From Bryobacterales bacterium F-183 (GTDB lineage: Bacteria > Acidobacteriota > Terriglobia > Bryobacterales > Bryobacteraceae): a DNA stretch of 64,000 nucleotides. The notes beneath the pieces were generated by a model that saw nothing but the letters and a program-made list of their open reading frames with translations, was not told the DNA's origin and made no database searches. Location: positions 2,108,001 through 2,172,000 of the forward strand of contig AP025252.1 of assembly GCA_016865505.2 (NCBI GenBank), in the 5' to 3' direction. The position numbers were made by a program, and so were the translations under genes. Below, one piece after another: positions 7,923 to 17,734 of the stretch (positions within the stretch are counted from its first letter, which is position 1; each line of letters starts with the position of its first letter).

Positions 7923-9673
7923 TGTGGTTCCTTGACCTCCACCAGCAGGGTTTTGGAGCCACTGCCGATGGCGCCATTCAAATCCACTTCGATTTCGGCG
8001 ACCTTGGCGCCGCGTGCGTTGTTGACGGCGAGTGCGCCGGAGCTTTGCAGCCGCGCCAGGACGAGTCCGACGGAGGCCGGAGGATCGGGGATCTCGCCGC
8101 CGGGTACGCCGTAAGAAGGTTCGGCGCGCCAGACGCGGACGAGCATACGGTCGTTGGGGCGGAGGGAGTTCAGTAGCTGCGCGACCTGCGATGGAGTTCG
8201 CGCGCGGGCGCCCCCGGTGCTTTGCAGGAGTTCGGCGAAGTTGGCGGTCATGCCGTCGGAGATGGTGAAGTACAGCGGTCCGGGAGCCATGCCGACAGGC
8301 AATGGGAACTGGACCTTGCGGAAGAGTTCGGCGCCGTTCTCGCCGGTGAGCGACAGATTGATCTCGACCGCATCGCCAGGCCGGACCTCGCGTGCGGAGA
8401 CCCACGCTTGATCGAGGTGCAGCGACTTCTTGTCGTCGACGGCTTCTATATCGATGCGGATCGACTTGGGCTGCATGGTGTCGATGCCGGATTGAAGGGC
8501 GTAGGAGATCGGGAGCGACGTGTACGCGGCGGCTAGCGCGGGCGCGTTCATGTCGGAGGCGAAGGCGTTGTCGAGGCGAATCGGCGGAAGTCCGCCGTCA
8601 AATTCCAGAGTGCCGCGAAGTCGCAGGGTGCCGGGGCCGAGGGTACGCTCAGTGCCGTCGATGGAGGAGAAGATGGCCATTTGGGCGAGCATGGGCAGCA
8701 GGGTACGATTGCGGACCATCTGCATGTTGTACGTACGGGTGGGCTTGGTACGGTCCGCGCCACGTACGGTGATGGCCACGGGCACCATCGTCGGTTTGCC
8801 GCCGAAGGTTCCGGCGATGGCGGCGTTACGGTCCTGCGTGATGACGCCCATGTGTTCGCGGGCGGTGGAAATCTTGAACGACGTATTGATGTTGGGCAGC
8901 AGCGCGATGACTTCGGATCGCGCAAAGGGCATTTCCGTCACGCCCTCTGACAGGAAGCGGTGGCCAAAGGCGTACAGCTTATCGCCGTCAATCATGGTGA
9001 CGGTGCCGTCTGCGGCTACGGCCATGTCGCCGGTCATCAACTGGACGGAGATCATGGAGCCGGGCTTGATGCGGGTACGGTCGCCGGGGGTGGTGTTGGT
9101 GTTGGCGCCGCCGCCGGCCAGGGCTCCCTGCATCGGCTCGAGGCCGAGCTTGCGGAGTTCGGGCGCGAAGCGGGATACGGCGGCCTCACTGAATCCAGAG
9201 AAGGAGACGGGTGTGGCGAGTTCGACGAGCTTGGCAGCCGTGGGGTCTCCGGCGCGGAGAGCGATCTCGCGGCGGGGGGAGGCGTTGGTGGACTGGGTCA
9301 CGTCCAGCATCTCCTCAATGGGGCGGATGCCGGCGATGGGGTCTGTGGCGAAAGTGAAGGCCAGGGCGACGGCGCCGATCAGCTTGCCGTCGACGTACAC
9401 CGGGCTTCCGCTCATGCCTTGCATGACACCGGTTTTGGCGATGGGTCCGCCGCTCAAGCGAGCGAGGATGATGGACTGGCGGGGGCCGGAGTTTTCCAGA
9501 ACGCCGAGGATGTCGGCCTGGAATTCTTCGATACGGTCGCCGGAAAAGACGGTCCTGCCGACGCCTTTCATGCCGGCCTTGATGTCGCGCAGGGGCAGAA
9601 TCGCCGGTTGTGCGACCGCAAGGCAGGCCGAAGCCAGTGCGGCAAGAGCCAGTTTTGACATTTGCATCTTCAT
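7919..9673 (-). CDS. SpoIVB-type peptidase (S55) domain protein
   Basis: A 584-residue secreted protein with a signal peptide (residues 1-22) followed by ILPLRDIKAGMKGVGRTVFSG, the hallmark start of the SpoIVB peptidase S55 domain. The nucleophile region GMSGSPVYVDGKLIGAV is intact, with Ser90 as the probable catalytic residue. The S55 family was defined by SpoIVB, the sporulation signalling protease of Bacillus, but acidobacterial homologues exist in organisms with no sporulation. The long C-terminal part (about residues 200-584) shows no domain I recognise. It is the first gene of a four-gene overlapping operon, and shares its upstream region with the divergent exosortase gene. Confidence 0.85.
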   Translation of the reverse strand: MKMQMSKLALAALASACLAVAQPAILPLRDIKAGMKGVGRTVFSGDRIEEFQADILGVLENSGPRQSIILARLSGGPIAKTGVMQGMSGSPVYVDGKLIGAVALAFTFATDPIAGIRPIEEMLDVTQSTNASPRREIALRAGDPTAAKLVELATPVSFSGFSEAAVSRFAPELRKLGLEPMQGALAGGGANTNTTPGDRTRIKPGSMISVQLMTGDMAVAADGTVTMIDGDKLYAFGHRFLSEGVTEMPFARSEVIALLPNINTSFKISTAREHMGVITQDRNAAIAGTFGGKPTMVPVAITVRGADRTKPTRTYNMQMVRNRTLLPMLAQMAIFSSIDGTERTLGPGTLRLRGTLEFDGGLPPIRLDNAFASDMNAPALAAAYTSLPISYALQSGIDTMQPKSIRIDIEAVDDKKSLHLDQAWVSAREVRPGDAVEINLSLTGENGAELFRKVQFPLPVGMAPGPLYFTISDGMTANFAELLQSTGGARARTPSQVAQLLNSLRPNDRMLVRVWRAEPSYGVPGGEIPDPPASVGLVLARLQSSGALAVNNARGAKVAEIEVDLNGAIGSGSKTLLVEVKEPQ

Positions 9674-9746
9674 TTTACCGTCCGCCCCGCCAAAGCTAGC
9701 GGCCCCCGCCTTGTGGTCTACTGGTGCAAGGGGCTCGTTTTTTCAA

Positions 9747-10673
9747 ATGCAGCAAATGAGCGGCGATACAGCCGCAGTGGCCCACGTTGAGGCCCGACCC
9801 ACCGAGAAAGCCAGCAGCGCCGTCGAAACGCCCATCCCTTGGACCTCGATCCTTTGGTTTAGCGCCATTCTGCTGGTGAGCTATGTTGCCATCTTCAAAG
9901 CGTTAGTCACTCAGTGGTCCACTGATGAAGATGTCGGCCATGGCTTTTTTGTTCCCCCAATTGCAGCTTTTATCGCGTGGCAAAAGCGCGAAGAGATTTT
10001 GGGCCAGCCTTGGGTTCCCAACTATTTGGGGATTCTGGTGGTGCTTTGGGGATCGGTGCAATTGATTGTCGGCAGCCTGGGCGCTGAACTGTTTTTGCAA
10101 CGTACGTCCTTTATCATCATCCTGGCTGGGGCGATTCTGTTAACCGGTGGCTGGAACGTCCTGAAGGCGTGCGGCCTGCCGATCTTTGTGCTCACCTTTA
10201 TGGTGCCGTTGCCCAAAGTGATTTACGGTCAACTGACCTTGCCGCTGCAATTGTTTGCGTCCCAGGTGGCGGAAAACGTTCTGCTGCTGGTGGGCATCCC
10301 GGTGCTGCGTGATGGCAACATTATTGAGCTGGCCACTACGAAACTGTCGGTGGTGGAAGCTTGTAGCGGCATCCGGTCTTTGCTGTCGCTGTCCTTTATT
10401 GGGATCGTGTATGGCTACTTCTTTGACGATAAGCCGTGGATGAAGTGGGTGCTGCTGGCGGGTACGGTACCGATCGCGGTGGCTGCCAATGCGGCTCGCG
10501 TCACGGCTACCGGCATTATTGCCGATAGCGACCCCGCGCTGGTGCAAGGTACGCTGCACACGATGGAGGGCTGGGTGATCTTTGTCCTCGACCTCATTCT
10601 ACTGGTGGCACTGCATACGGCGATCAATTGGATTTGGACGAAGCGTCAGGGAGGCGCGGCAGCGGCGGCATGA
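9747..10673 (+). CDS. Exosortase
   Basis: A 308-residue membrane protein with about eight hydrophobic segments and the three exosortase active-site residues in order: Cys206 in VVEACSGIRSLL, Arg251 in ANAARVTATG and His271 in GTLHTMEGW. Exosortases cut and anchor proteins bearing a short C-terminal PEP-CTERM-like tail, usually alongside exopolysaccharide production. The start is ATG 9747 or the in-frame ATG 9756; the far longer open frame from 8520 runs antisense through the peptidase gene and is rejected. It overlaps epsI by an ATGA junction. No classic VPEP tail protein was found in this window. Confidence 0.93.
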   Translation: MQQMSGDTAAVAHVEARPTEKASSAVETPIPWTSILWFSAILLVSYVAIFKALVTQWSTDEDVGHGFFVPPIAAFIAWQKREEILGQPWVPNYLGILVVLWGSVQLIVGSLGAELFLQRTSFIIILAGAILLTGGWNVLKACGLPIFVLTFMVPLPKVIYGQLTLPLQLFASQVAENVLLLVGIPVLRDGNIIELATTKLSVVEACSGIRSLLSLSFIGIVYGYFFDDKPWMKWVLLAGTVPIAVAANAARVTATGIIADSDPALVQGTLHTMEGWVIFVLDLILLVALHTAINWIWTKRQGGAAAAA

Positions 10674-11329
10674 GTTTTGCATTCTTGAAGTCCAACGCGG
10701 CGCGGATTCTGACGGGACTCCTGGTGCTGCAGGGTGTGGTGCTGTTGAGCTATAACAGGGCCGAGTCTGTGCCTCCGCTGCAGCCGCTGGATCGGTTCCC
10801 AGACAAGATCGAGAACTGGCAATTGCGAGTTCGTGGGGTGATCGAGAAGGAAGTCTCGGACGCTTTGCAGGCGGACGACTTGCTCATCCGCGACTACATG
10901 ATTCCCGGTGAAGCGAACCTGAATCTGTTTGTTGCGGCGTTCCGTTCGCAGCGCAATGGCAAGGCTCCGCATTCGCCGAAGAACTGCTTGCCGGGGTCCG
11001 GTTGGGTGCAACAGACCTCGACCATCGAAGAGCTGACCTTGCCTAGTGGACAGCCTCTGGAAGTGAACCGGTACGTGGTTGCCAAGGGTGACAGCCGGAG
11101 TCTCGTGTATTACTGGTATCAGTCGCGCGACCGTTCGGTGGCCAATGAATACAAGGCCAAATACTATGTGGTGGCCGATGCCATCCGGTACAACCGTACG
11201 GATACAGCGCTGGTTCGTGTGGTGGCGGGAGCGGGAAATACGCCAGAGCAGCTGGCGGCCGCTGATCGCTATGCGCGGGACTTTATTGGCAAGACCTATC
11301 CGCATCTGCGGACGTTCCTGCCGCAGTAG
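10670..11329 (+). CDS. epsI: Exosortase-associated EpsI protein
   Basis: A 219-residue protein with one N-terminal membrane anchor (residues about 10-28) and a periplasmic EpsI domain (DUF3485). The conserved segment SPKNCLPGSGWVQ is present, as are VYYWYQSRDR and the C-terminal DFIGKTYPHLRTFLP. EpsI is often encoded beside, or fused to, exosortase and is needed for export-linked polysaccharide production in methylotrophs. The start ATG overlaps the exosortase stop codon. A strong hairpin follows 20 bases after its stop. Confidence 0.92.
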   Translation: MSFAFLKSNAARILTGLLVLQGVVLLSYNRAESVPPLQPLDRFPDKIENWQLRVRGVIEKEVSDALQADDLLIRDYMIPGEANLNLFVAAFRSQRNGKAPHSPKNCLPGSGWVQQTSTIEELTLPSGQPLEVNRYVVAKGDSRSLVYYWYQSRDRSVANEYKAKYYVVADAIRYNRTDTALVRVVAGAGNTPEQLAAADRYARDFIGKTYPHLRTFLPQ

Positions 11330-11348
11330 TTCTTCAGAGAAAATTGGA

Positions 11349-12683
<1,335 letters not shown>

Positions 12684-12843
12684 TCATTATCCTACGCGGA
12701 CGATGCTGGGAATCCTGGAAAGAACGCTCGGGATATGGGTAATTTTTTCACGATCGGTGGAAGGGTTGGAGAGCGGTTCCGCTGGTGTGACGTTTTGTTC
12801 CGGTGGCGGGTGTTGCGTTTCAACCACTTCCCAATTTTGGAAT

Positions 12844-12859
12844 TGGTTCACAAATTGCA
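12844..12859 (+). promoter_or_regulatory. Possible sigma-54 promoter upstream of the OmpA/Ig-repeat gene
   Basis: TGGTTCACAAATTGCA has the required GG and GC at the correct 10-base separation and a perfect TTGCA in the -12 half. The -24 half departs from consensus (TGGTTC against TGGCAC). The start codon is 73 bases downstream. Confidence 0.35.
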
Positions 12860-12932
12860 GCACTGAGCCCATGACCCGTACACGTCACAGTTTCACTGCG
12901 CTGCTACGGCCGGGAGTTTCCGGAGTAGAAAA

Positions 12933-15900
12933 ATGAGACAAATCGATAGAAAGCGGCTGCTCTCGCTTCCGCTCCTGTTTGCGATGGCCGCGTCGTCGGT
13001 TGTGGCCTTTGGCCAAGTACAGCAACCGCCGGCAGGCGTCACAAAGGATGATTGGGAGGAAATCAATTTTGAATTCAATTCGGCCGTCCTTACCGACGGC
13101 TTCCCCAGCTTGCTCCGAATTGCGGAGTTGCTGAAGGGCAATCCGGCGTACCGCGTGCGCCTTGACGGGCACACGGACGGGATCGGATCGAGTTCGTACA
13201 ACGATGCATTGGGCGCGAAGCGTGCCGAAGCGGTGCGTGACTTCCTTGTGAAGTACGGCGCTGCTTCGAACCAGATTCAGATCGTGTCCAAAGGTGAGAA
13301 AGATCCGGCGGCAAGGGGCGAGAAGCCGGTGTTCACGCGCACGGATGAGGCGCGCTGGATCAATCGCCGCGTGGCGGTTACCGTACTGGATGGGAACGGA
13401 AAGACCATCGCGGCGGGCGGCGCTGCGGATGCAGTTCGCGGCATGAAGGATCAGGTGGCGAGCGGGGCGATGAAGGACTGTTGCAACGACGTCCTGAAGC
13501 GGCTTGATCTGCTGGACGAGATCCTGACGCGGTTGAAGGATCTGCAGGACAAGAACGCACAACTGCAGCGCGATATGGATGCCATGAAGTCGCAACACGC
13601 GGCGATCATGCAGAAGCTGGGCTTGAATCCCGATGGTACGGCTAGTGCGACTGGTGCTTCGTCGGGGCTGATGAGTCCTGGCGGCGCGACTGGCGGTAGC
13701 GCGCAGGTGGGCTTGGGTGGTCCTGTCGATACGCGGCCTTCCAACTTCTCCGGCGATCCGTTGTCGAGCAAGTTCTCTTTGCTGGGCATCAACGTTGGGC
13801 CGGATTCCAATGGCAATGCGACGTTCAGCGGTCGTGGACGGTACTTCTCTTACCTGGGCGACAACTTTGCCGTGCAGGCGCAGGGCGAGTACCTGTACTA
13901 CCACACGCAGCGTGAAGGACAGTTCGACATCGGTCTTGTGAATCGCATTGGGCGCTTCCAGGGCAGCTTGTTCAGTTCGTTCAAGCATGTGAATCTGCGT
14001 GGTATGGCGAGCGGAGGTACGCTGGGCCAGGCTGCATTCACGGCGGATTACCTGTTTGGACGCGGCCGCATCGGTGTGTTCGGCACCAAGGCCTTTATGG
14101 ATGAAGCGGTGGTGAATCGCGCCAACGTCATTCTGGCCAACGGCATGACGGCGGCGAACCTGATGCGCGAAGATTACTTGCGCGTTGTGGATCAGGCCGG
14201 TGTCAGCGGCGTTGTCGGCCTTGTGGGCAACACGTACGCGGAGGGCAACCTCGGTTATCTGAAGGCCTACGGATCTGCGGATCGCATGGGCGGTACGTTG
14301 CGCTTTGTGGTCCCGGTGAGCGAGAAGATCGGCTTTACCGTGGAAGGCGGCGTCAACGAGACGTTCATGGGACGCAGCGGATCGACGGGCCGCGCAGTGT
14401 TCGGTGTGCAGTGGGGCAACCTGATGCGGCCGAAGAACTTCCTGGCGTCGGGCAAGCCGGTGCCGGTGGATGTGCCGCGTGTACGTTATGAACTGCTGAA
14501 CCGCACGGTGCGTACGGGTCCGCTGCAGCCGCCGGTGGCGGATGCGGGTCCGGACCAGATTGGTGTTCCGGCGGGTCTGGTTCGCCTGGATGGATCGAAC
14601 TCGTATGATCCGAACGGCGAACAGTTGACGTACCAGTGGGTGCAGGAGACGGGTCCTGCGATTGCGTTGTCTTCGCCCACTGCGGTTGCGACCACGTTTA
14701 ATGCGGCGGCGGGCGAGATGTATGGCTTCCGGTTGACGGTACGCAATACGTCGGGCTTGTCGGCTTCGGCTCGTGTTCGTGTAACGACGCGTAGCGAAGA
14801 TCGTGTACAGATTCTGTTCTTCATCGCCAACCCCACTCGCGTGGCGCAGGGTGCAAGCTCTGAGCTGCAGTGGAAGGTGGTGAACGCCGACGAAGTGACC
14901 ATTACGCCGAGCCTCGGCAAGGTGGCGCTCGAAGGCCGTTCGTCGGTGATTGTGAACGAGAACATCACGTACACGTTGACGGCGAAGAATCGCACCAGCG
15001 AGGCGACCTCTTCGGTGACCATTACGGTGGATCGTCCGGAAACTCGCGTGGTGAGCTGCTTTGCGACGCCCACCAACATTGTGGCCGGTGAATCGTCCAC
15101 GATTTCGTACCTAACGCAGAATGCGACTTCGGTGATGATCGAGCCCGGCGTGGGTACGGTGCAGCCGAATGGGACTGTAACGGTGTCGCCGACGTCGACC
15201 ACCACTTATCGCGTAATTGCGACGGGTGTGGGCGGCCAGACGGCAACTTGCAGTACGACGGTGTCGGTGAATACGGCTGTTGGTCTGCCGCGGGTGGTTC
15301 GCTTTACGGCGACGCCCCCTACGATTGACCAGGGGCAGAGTTCGACGCTTGAGTGGCAGACCGAAGGTGCGACGTCGGTGACGATTTCGACCTTGGGTTC
15401 TTCGGAGTTGAATGGGGCGCGCGCGGTGAGCCCGAGTGCGACCACCACTTATACTCTGACGGCTACGAACAGCGCGGGCAGCACCACGGCTACGGCTACG
15501 GTGTTTGTGAACGCCGGTGTACGGATCACGTCGTTTACGGCGAATCCTCCGGTGTCGCCACGTCCTGGCGCGCAGGTGCTGTTGACCTGCCTGGCGGACA
15601 ATGCGGTGACGATCAACATCCAGCCGAACAACGGGCAGAACATCACGGCGCAGACCTTGGTGTACCCGCGTGAGACGACCACCTACACCTGTACGGCTAC
15701 GGGCCGGAACGGGCAGACGGTGACACAGTCGTTGACGGTGCAGGTGACGCCGGAGACCGGGAATCCGGGCCCGGATCCGAATGTTCCGGTGGTGAGCATC
15801 CGGAATGCTCCGTTGCTTGAAACCAACGTACGTCAGGTGACCTTGGACGGTTCGCTGAGCACCAGCCCGTCGGGCGATCTGCCGTTGACGTACCGCTGGT

Positions 15901-16070
15901 CGAGCCCGAATACGCAGGCTGCGATTCAGTCGCCGACTTCGGCGGTGACGATCGTGCAGCTGAACCAGCTGATTGGCGACTATCTGTTCTACTTGGATGT
16001 CACCGACAGCAAGGGGCGTACGGCGCGGAACCAGATTGTGGTTCGACTGGTGAAGCAGCCGATTCCGTAA
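12933..16070 (+). CDS. Giant exported protein: OmpA-like domain, coiled coil, PKD and Ig-like repeats
   Basis: A 1045-residue protein. Residues 1-27 are a signal peptide. An OmpA-type peptidoglycan-binding domain comes first (about 42-155; INFEFNSAVL, GHTDGIGSSSYNDALGAKRAEAV). A coiled coil follows at about 185-225, then a region of alternating strands at about 270-520 that could be a small barrel. A PKD-like domain (VADAGPDQIGVPAG) starts near 532. Four Ig-like repeats of about 80 residues start near 624, 705, 787 and 866, each with a V-x-x-F-x-A-x-P-x-x-x-x-x-G-x-S start. A final PKD-like domain ends the protein. The order is unusual, since OmpA domains usually sit at the C-terminus. A strong terminator follows it. 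Confidence 0.88.
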   Translation: MRQIDRKRLLSLPLLFAMAASSVVAFGQVQQPPAGVTKDDWEEINFEFNSAVLTDGFPSLLRIAELLKGNPAYRVRLDGHTDGIGSSSYNDALGAKRAEAVRDFLVKYGAASNQIQIVSKGEKDPAARGEKPVFTRTDEARWINRRVAVTVLDGNGKTIAAGGAADAVRGMKDQVASGAMKDCCNDVLKRLDLLDEILTRLKDLQDKNAQLQRDMDAMKSQHAAIMQKLGLNPDGTASATGASSGLMSPGGATGGSAQVGLGGPVDTRPSNFSGDPLSSKFSLLGINVGPDSNGNATFSGRGRYFSYLGDNFAVQAQGEYLYYHTQREGQFDIGLVNRIGRFQGSLFSSFKHVNLRGMASGGTLGQAAFTADYLFGRGRIGVFGTKAFMDEAVVNRANVILANGMTAANLMREDYLRVVDQAGVSGVVGLVGNTYAEGNLGYLKAYGSADRMGGTLRFVVPVSEKIGFTVEGGVNETFMGRSGSTGRAVFGVQWGNLMRPKNFLASGKPVPVDVPRVRYELLNRTVRTGPLQPPVADAGPDQIGVPAGLVRLDGSNSYDPNGEQLTYQWVQETGPAIALSSPTAVATTFNAAAGEMYGFRLTVRNTSGLSASARVRVTTRSEDRVQILFFIANPTRVAQGASSELQWKVVNADEVTITPSLGKVALEGRSSVIVNENITYTLTAKNRTSEATSSVTITVDRPETRVVSCFATPTNIVAGESSTISYLTQNATSVMIEPGVGTVQPNGTVTVSPTSTTTYRVIATGVGGQTATCSTTVSVNTAVGLPRVVRFTATPPTIDQGQSSTLEWQTEGATSVTISTLGSSELNGARAVSPSATTTYTLTATNSAGSTTATATVFVNAGVRITSFTANPPVSPRPGAQVLLTCLADNAVTINIQPNNGQNITAQTLVYPRETTTYTCTATGRNGQTVTQSLTVQVTPETGNPGPDPNVPVVSIRNAPLLETNVRQVTLDGSLSTSPSGDLPLTYRWSSPNTQAAIQSPTSAVTIVQLNQLIGDYLFYLDVTDSKGRTARNQIVVRLVKQPIP

Positions 16071-16095
16071 ACAGGCTGCAGCAGTAATGTACGCT

Positions 16096-16130
16096 TCGGG
16101 CGGCGAGGGTAACACCTTGCCGCCCGTTTT
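16096..16130 (+). terminator. Rho-independent terminator
   Basis: CGGGCGGC (16097-16104) pairs perfectly with GCCGCCCG (16119-16126), with extra pairing inside, and is followed by TTTT. It ends the large surface-protein transcript before the redox operon. Confidence 0.85.
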
Positions 16131-16143
16131 CTATTGGTGGCGG

Positions 16144-16149
16144 TATACT
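16144..16149 (+). promoter_or_regulatory. Possible -10 box of the redox operon
   Basis: TATACT lies 9 bases before ATG 16159, just downstream of a strong terminator. As at 2292, the spacing points to an mRNA with almost no leader. No -35 match is obvious. Confidence 0.4.
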
Positions 16150-16158
16150 GCGGATGTC

Positions 16159-16632
16159 ATGTATACGCGACGCCTGTTTGTAATCGGGACACTGGTGTGT
16201 CTGGGGGCCTGGGGTCAAGAACTACGCGTGGAGGGGGCGGTGAAGACGCCGCTGAAGTATAGTGCGGCGGAGTTTGCCAAACTGCCGCGGGCGAGTGTCG
16301 AGACCAGTAACGACGGCATCGTGGTGAAGTACGACGGCGTGTGGCTGCATGAGTTGCTGAAGATGGCGGGCGTGCCGGAGTTGCGCGGCAAGGGGCTGGC
16401 GCACTACGTGGTGGCGACGTCGAGCGACGGGTATCAGGCGGTGTACTCGCTGGCGGAGTTGGATCCTGCATTCACGGACAATCAGGTGCTGGTGGCGGAC
16501 TTGGCGGGCGGCAAGCCGATGACAGCGGCGCAAGGGGCGTTTCGATTGGTGGCCCCGAAGGATAAGCGAGGGGCGAGGTCCGTACGGATGCTGAGCAAGA
16601 TCGAAGTGGTGGCGCATGGAACTTCGAAATAA
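16159..16632 (+). CDS. Small secreted protein with molybdopterin-oxidoreductase (sulfite-oxidase-like) fold
   Basis: A 157-residue protein with a signal peptide (residues 1-18) followed by a compact domain resembling the oxidoreductase molybdopterin-binding family: LRVEGAVKTPLKYSAAEFAKLP, the GVWLHELLKMAGV stretch and FRLVAPKDKRGARSVRMLSKIEV. No cysteine remains after the signal peptide, so the usual Moco-ligating Cys is missing and cofactor binding is doubtful. It is the first gene of a four-gene operon and overlaps the next gene by 17 bases. That gene is a regulator with a molybdate-type sensor domain, which makes a link to molybdenum plausible but unproven. Confidence 0.75.
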   Translation: MYTRRLFVIGTLVCLGAWGQELRVEGAVKTPLKYSAAEFAKLPRASVETSNDGIVVKYDGVWLHELLKMAGVPELRGKGLAHYVVATSSDGYQAVYSLAELDPAFTDNQVLVADLAGGKPMTAAQGAFRLVAPKDKRGARSVRMLSKIEVVAHGTSK

Positions 16633-17734
16633 GCTTGGGGCGGTGCGGCGGGCTCGCGGTGTCGCGGCAGCGGAGTTGGCGAAGCGGGCGGGGATCAGCC
16701 GGCAGACGATTTATGCGATCGAGGCGGGGTCGTATGTGCCGAATACCGAGGTAACCTTGCGGCTGGCGCGGGAACTTGAAGTTTCGGTTGAGGAGCTGTT
16801 TTCACTCGAGGGGAGTGAGGTTGCGCCGACGGCGGTGCCGTTTGAGGTGCTGAGTGCGGCGCCTGCGGCGAAGGGGGCGGCGGTACGGTTGTGCCGGGTG
16901 GGCGACCGGTTGATTGGGGTTCCGGTGCAGGCCGCGCCGTACCAGATTCCGGAGTCCGATGGGGTGATCGCGAAGGTCGGCGCGAAGCTACAGGCGTCGC
17001 TGTCGCCGTTTGCGCCGGCTGAGACGGGTGGAGCAAGAGGGATCGTCGTAGCGGGGTGCGACCCGGCGTCGGGGCTGGTGGCGCGGATGGCCGAGCGGAA
17101 GAGCGAAGGCGGACTGGAGATTGTGAGTGCGCCTGCGTCGAGCAAGCTGGCGCTGGAGTGGGTGCAGCAGGGGAAGGTGCATGTTGCGGGCGCGCACATC
17201 GAGGATGTGGAGACGGGGGAGTTCAACCTACCGTACCTGCGGCGGCAGTGGCCGCGCGAAGAGTTCGCGGTGATCCAGTTTGCACGGTGGGAGCAGGGGT
17301 TTGTCGTAACGCCGGGGAATCCTTTGGGATTGAAGACGGCTGCCGGGTTGGCGCGGAGCGGGGTGCGGTTTGTGAATCGTGAAGCGGGGTCGGGGAGCCG
17401 GGCGTTGCTGGACCGGCTGCTGGCGGACGCTGGGCTGCCTACGGCGAAGGTACAAGGCTACGACAGGGTGGCGCATGGGCATCTGGCTGCGGCGTACGCG
17501 GTGTCTACCGGGGATGCAGATTGCTGCCTGGCGACCCGGTCCGCGGCGAATGCGTTTGGGCTGGACTTTGTGCCGGTGCGGGCGGAACGGTACGACTTTG
17601 TGTTGCGGCGGCAGATGCTGGATTTGCCCGCGGTGCAGATGTTTTTGGATGTACTGCAACGGTCCCAACTGAGACGGAAGTTAGAAGTGCTGGCGGGGTA
17701 CGATACGACGCACATGGGGGCTGTGCTTGCTTAG
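16616..17734 (+). CDS. XRE-type regulator fused to a periplasmic-binding-protein-like sensor
   Basis: A 372-residue protein. Residues 3-60 form an XRE helix-turn-helix (GVAAAELAKRAGISRQTIYAIEAGSYVPN). From about 90 to 350 it carries a substrate-binding-like domain (PBP-like, related to molybdate-binding regulators), with VAGCDPASGLVARM and FVNREAGSGSRALLDRLL. Fusions of this type act as cytosolic regulators that read a small ligand, often molybdate or a molybdopterin-related compound. Because it lies inside the operon, overlapping the genes on both sides (17 and 8 bases), autoregulation of the redox operon is likely. The ligand is inferred from family resemblance only. Confidence 0.85.
   Translation: MELRNKLGAVRRARGVAAAELAKRAGISRQTIYAIEAGSYVPNTEVTLRLARELEVSVEELFSLEGSEVAPTAVPFEVLSAAPAAKGAAVRLCRVGDRLIGVPVQAAPYQIPESDGVIAKVGAKLQASLSPFAPAETGGARGIVVAGCDPASGLVARMAERKSEGGLEIVSAPASSKLALEWVQQGKVHVAGAHIEDVETGEFNLPYLRRQWPREEFAVIQFARWEQGFVVTPGNPLGLKTAAGLARSGVRFVNREAGSGSRALLDRLLADAGLPTAKVQGYDRVAHGHLAAAYAVSTGDADCCLATRSAANAFGLDFVPVRAERYDFVLRRQMLDLPAVQMFLDVLQRSQLRRKLEVLAGYDTTHMGAVLA

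Noticed and set aside
8520-9746. Long upstream extension of the exosortase frame (about 400 codons)
   Set aside because: It runs antisense through the SpoIVB-type peptidase gene and has no exosortase-like sequence; the family similarity begins after 9747.
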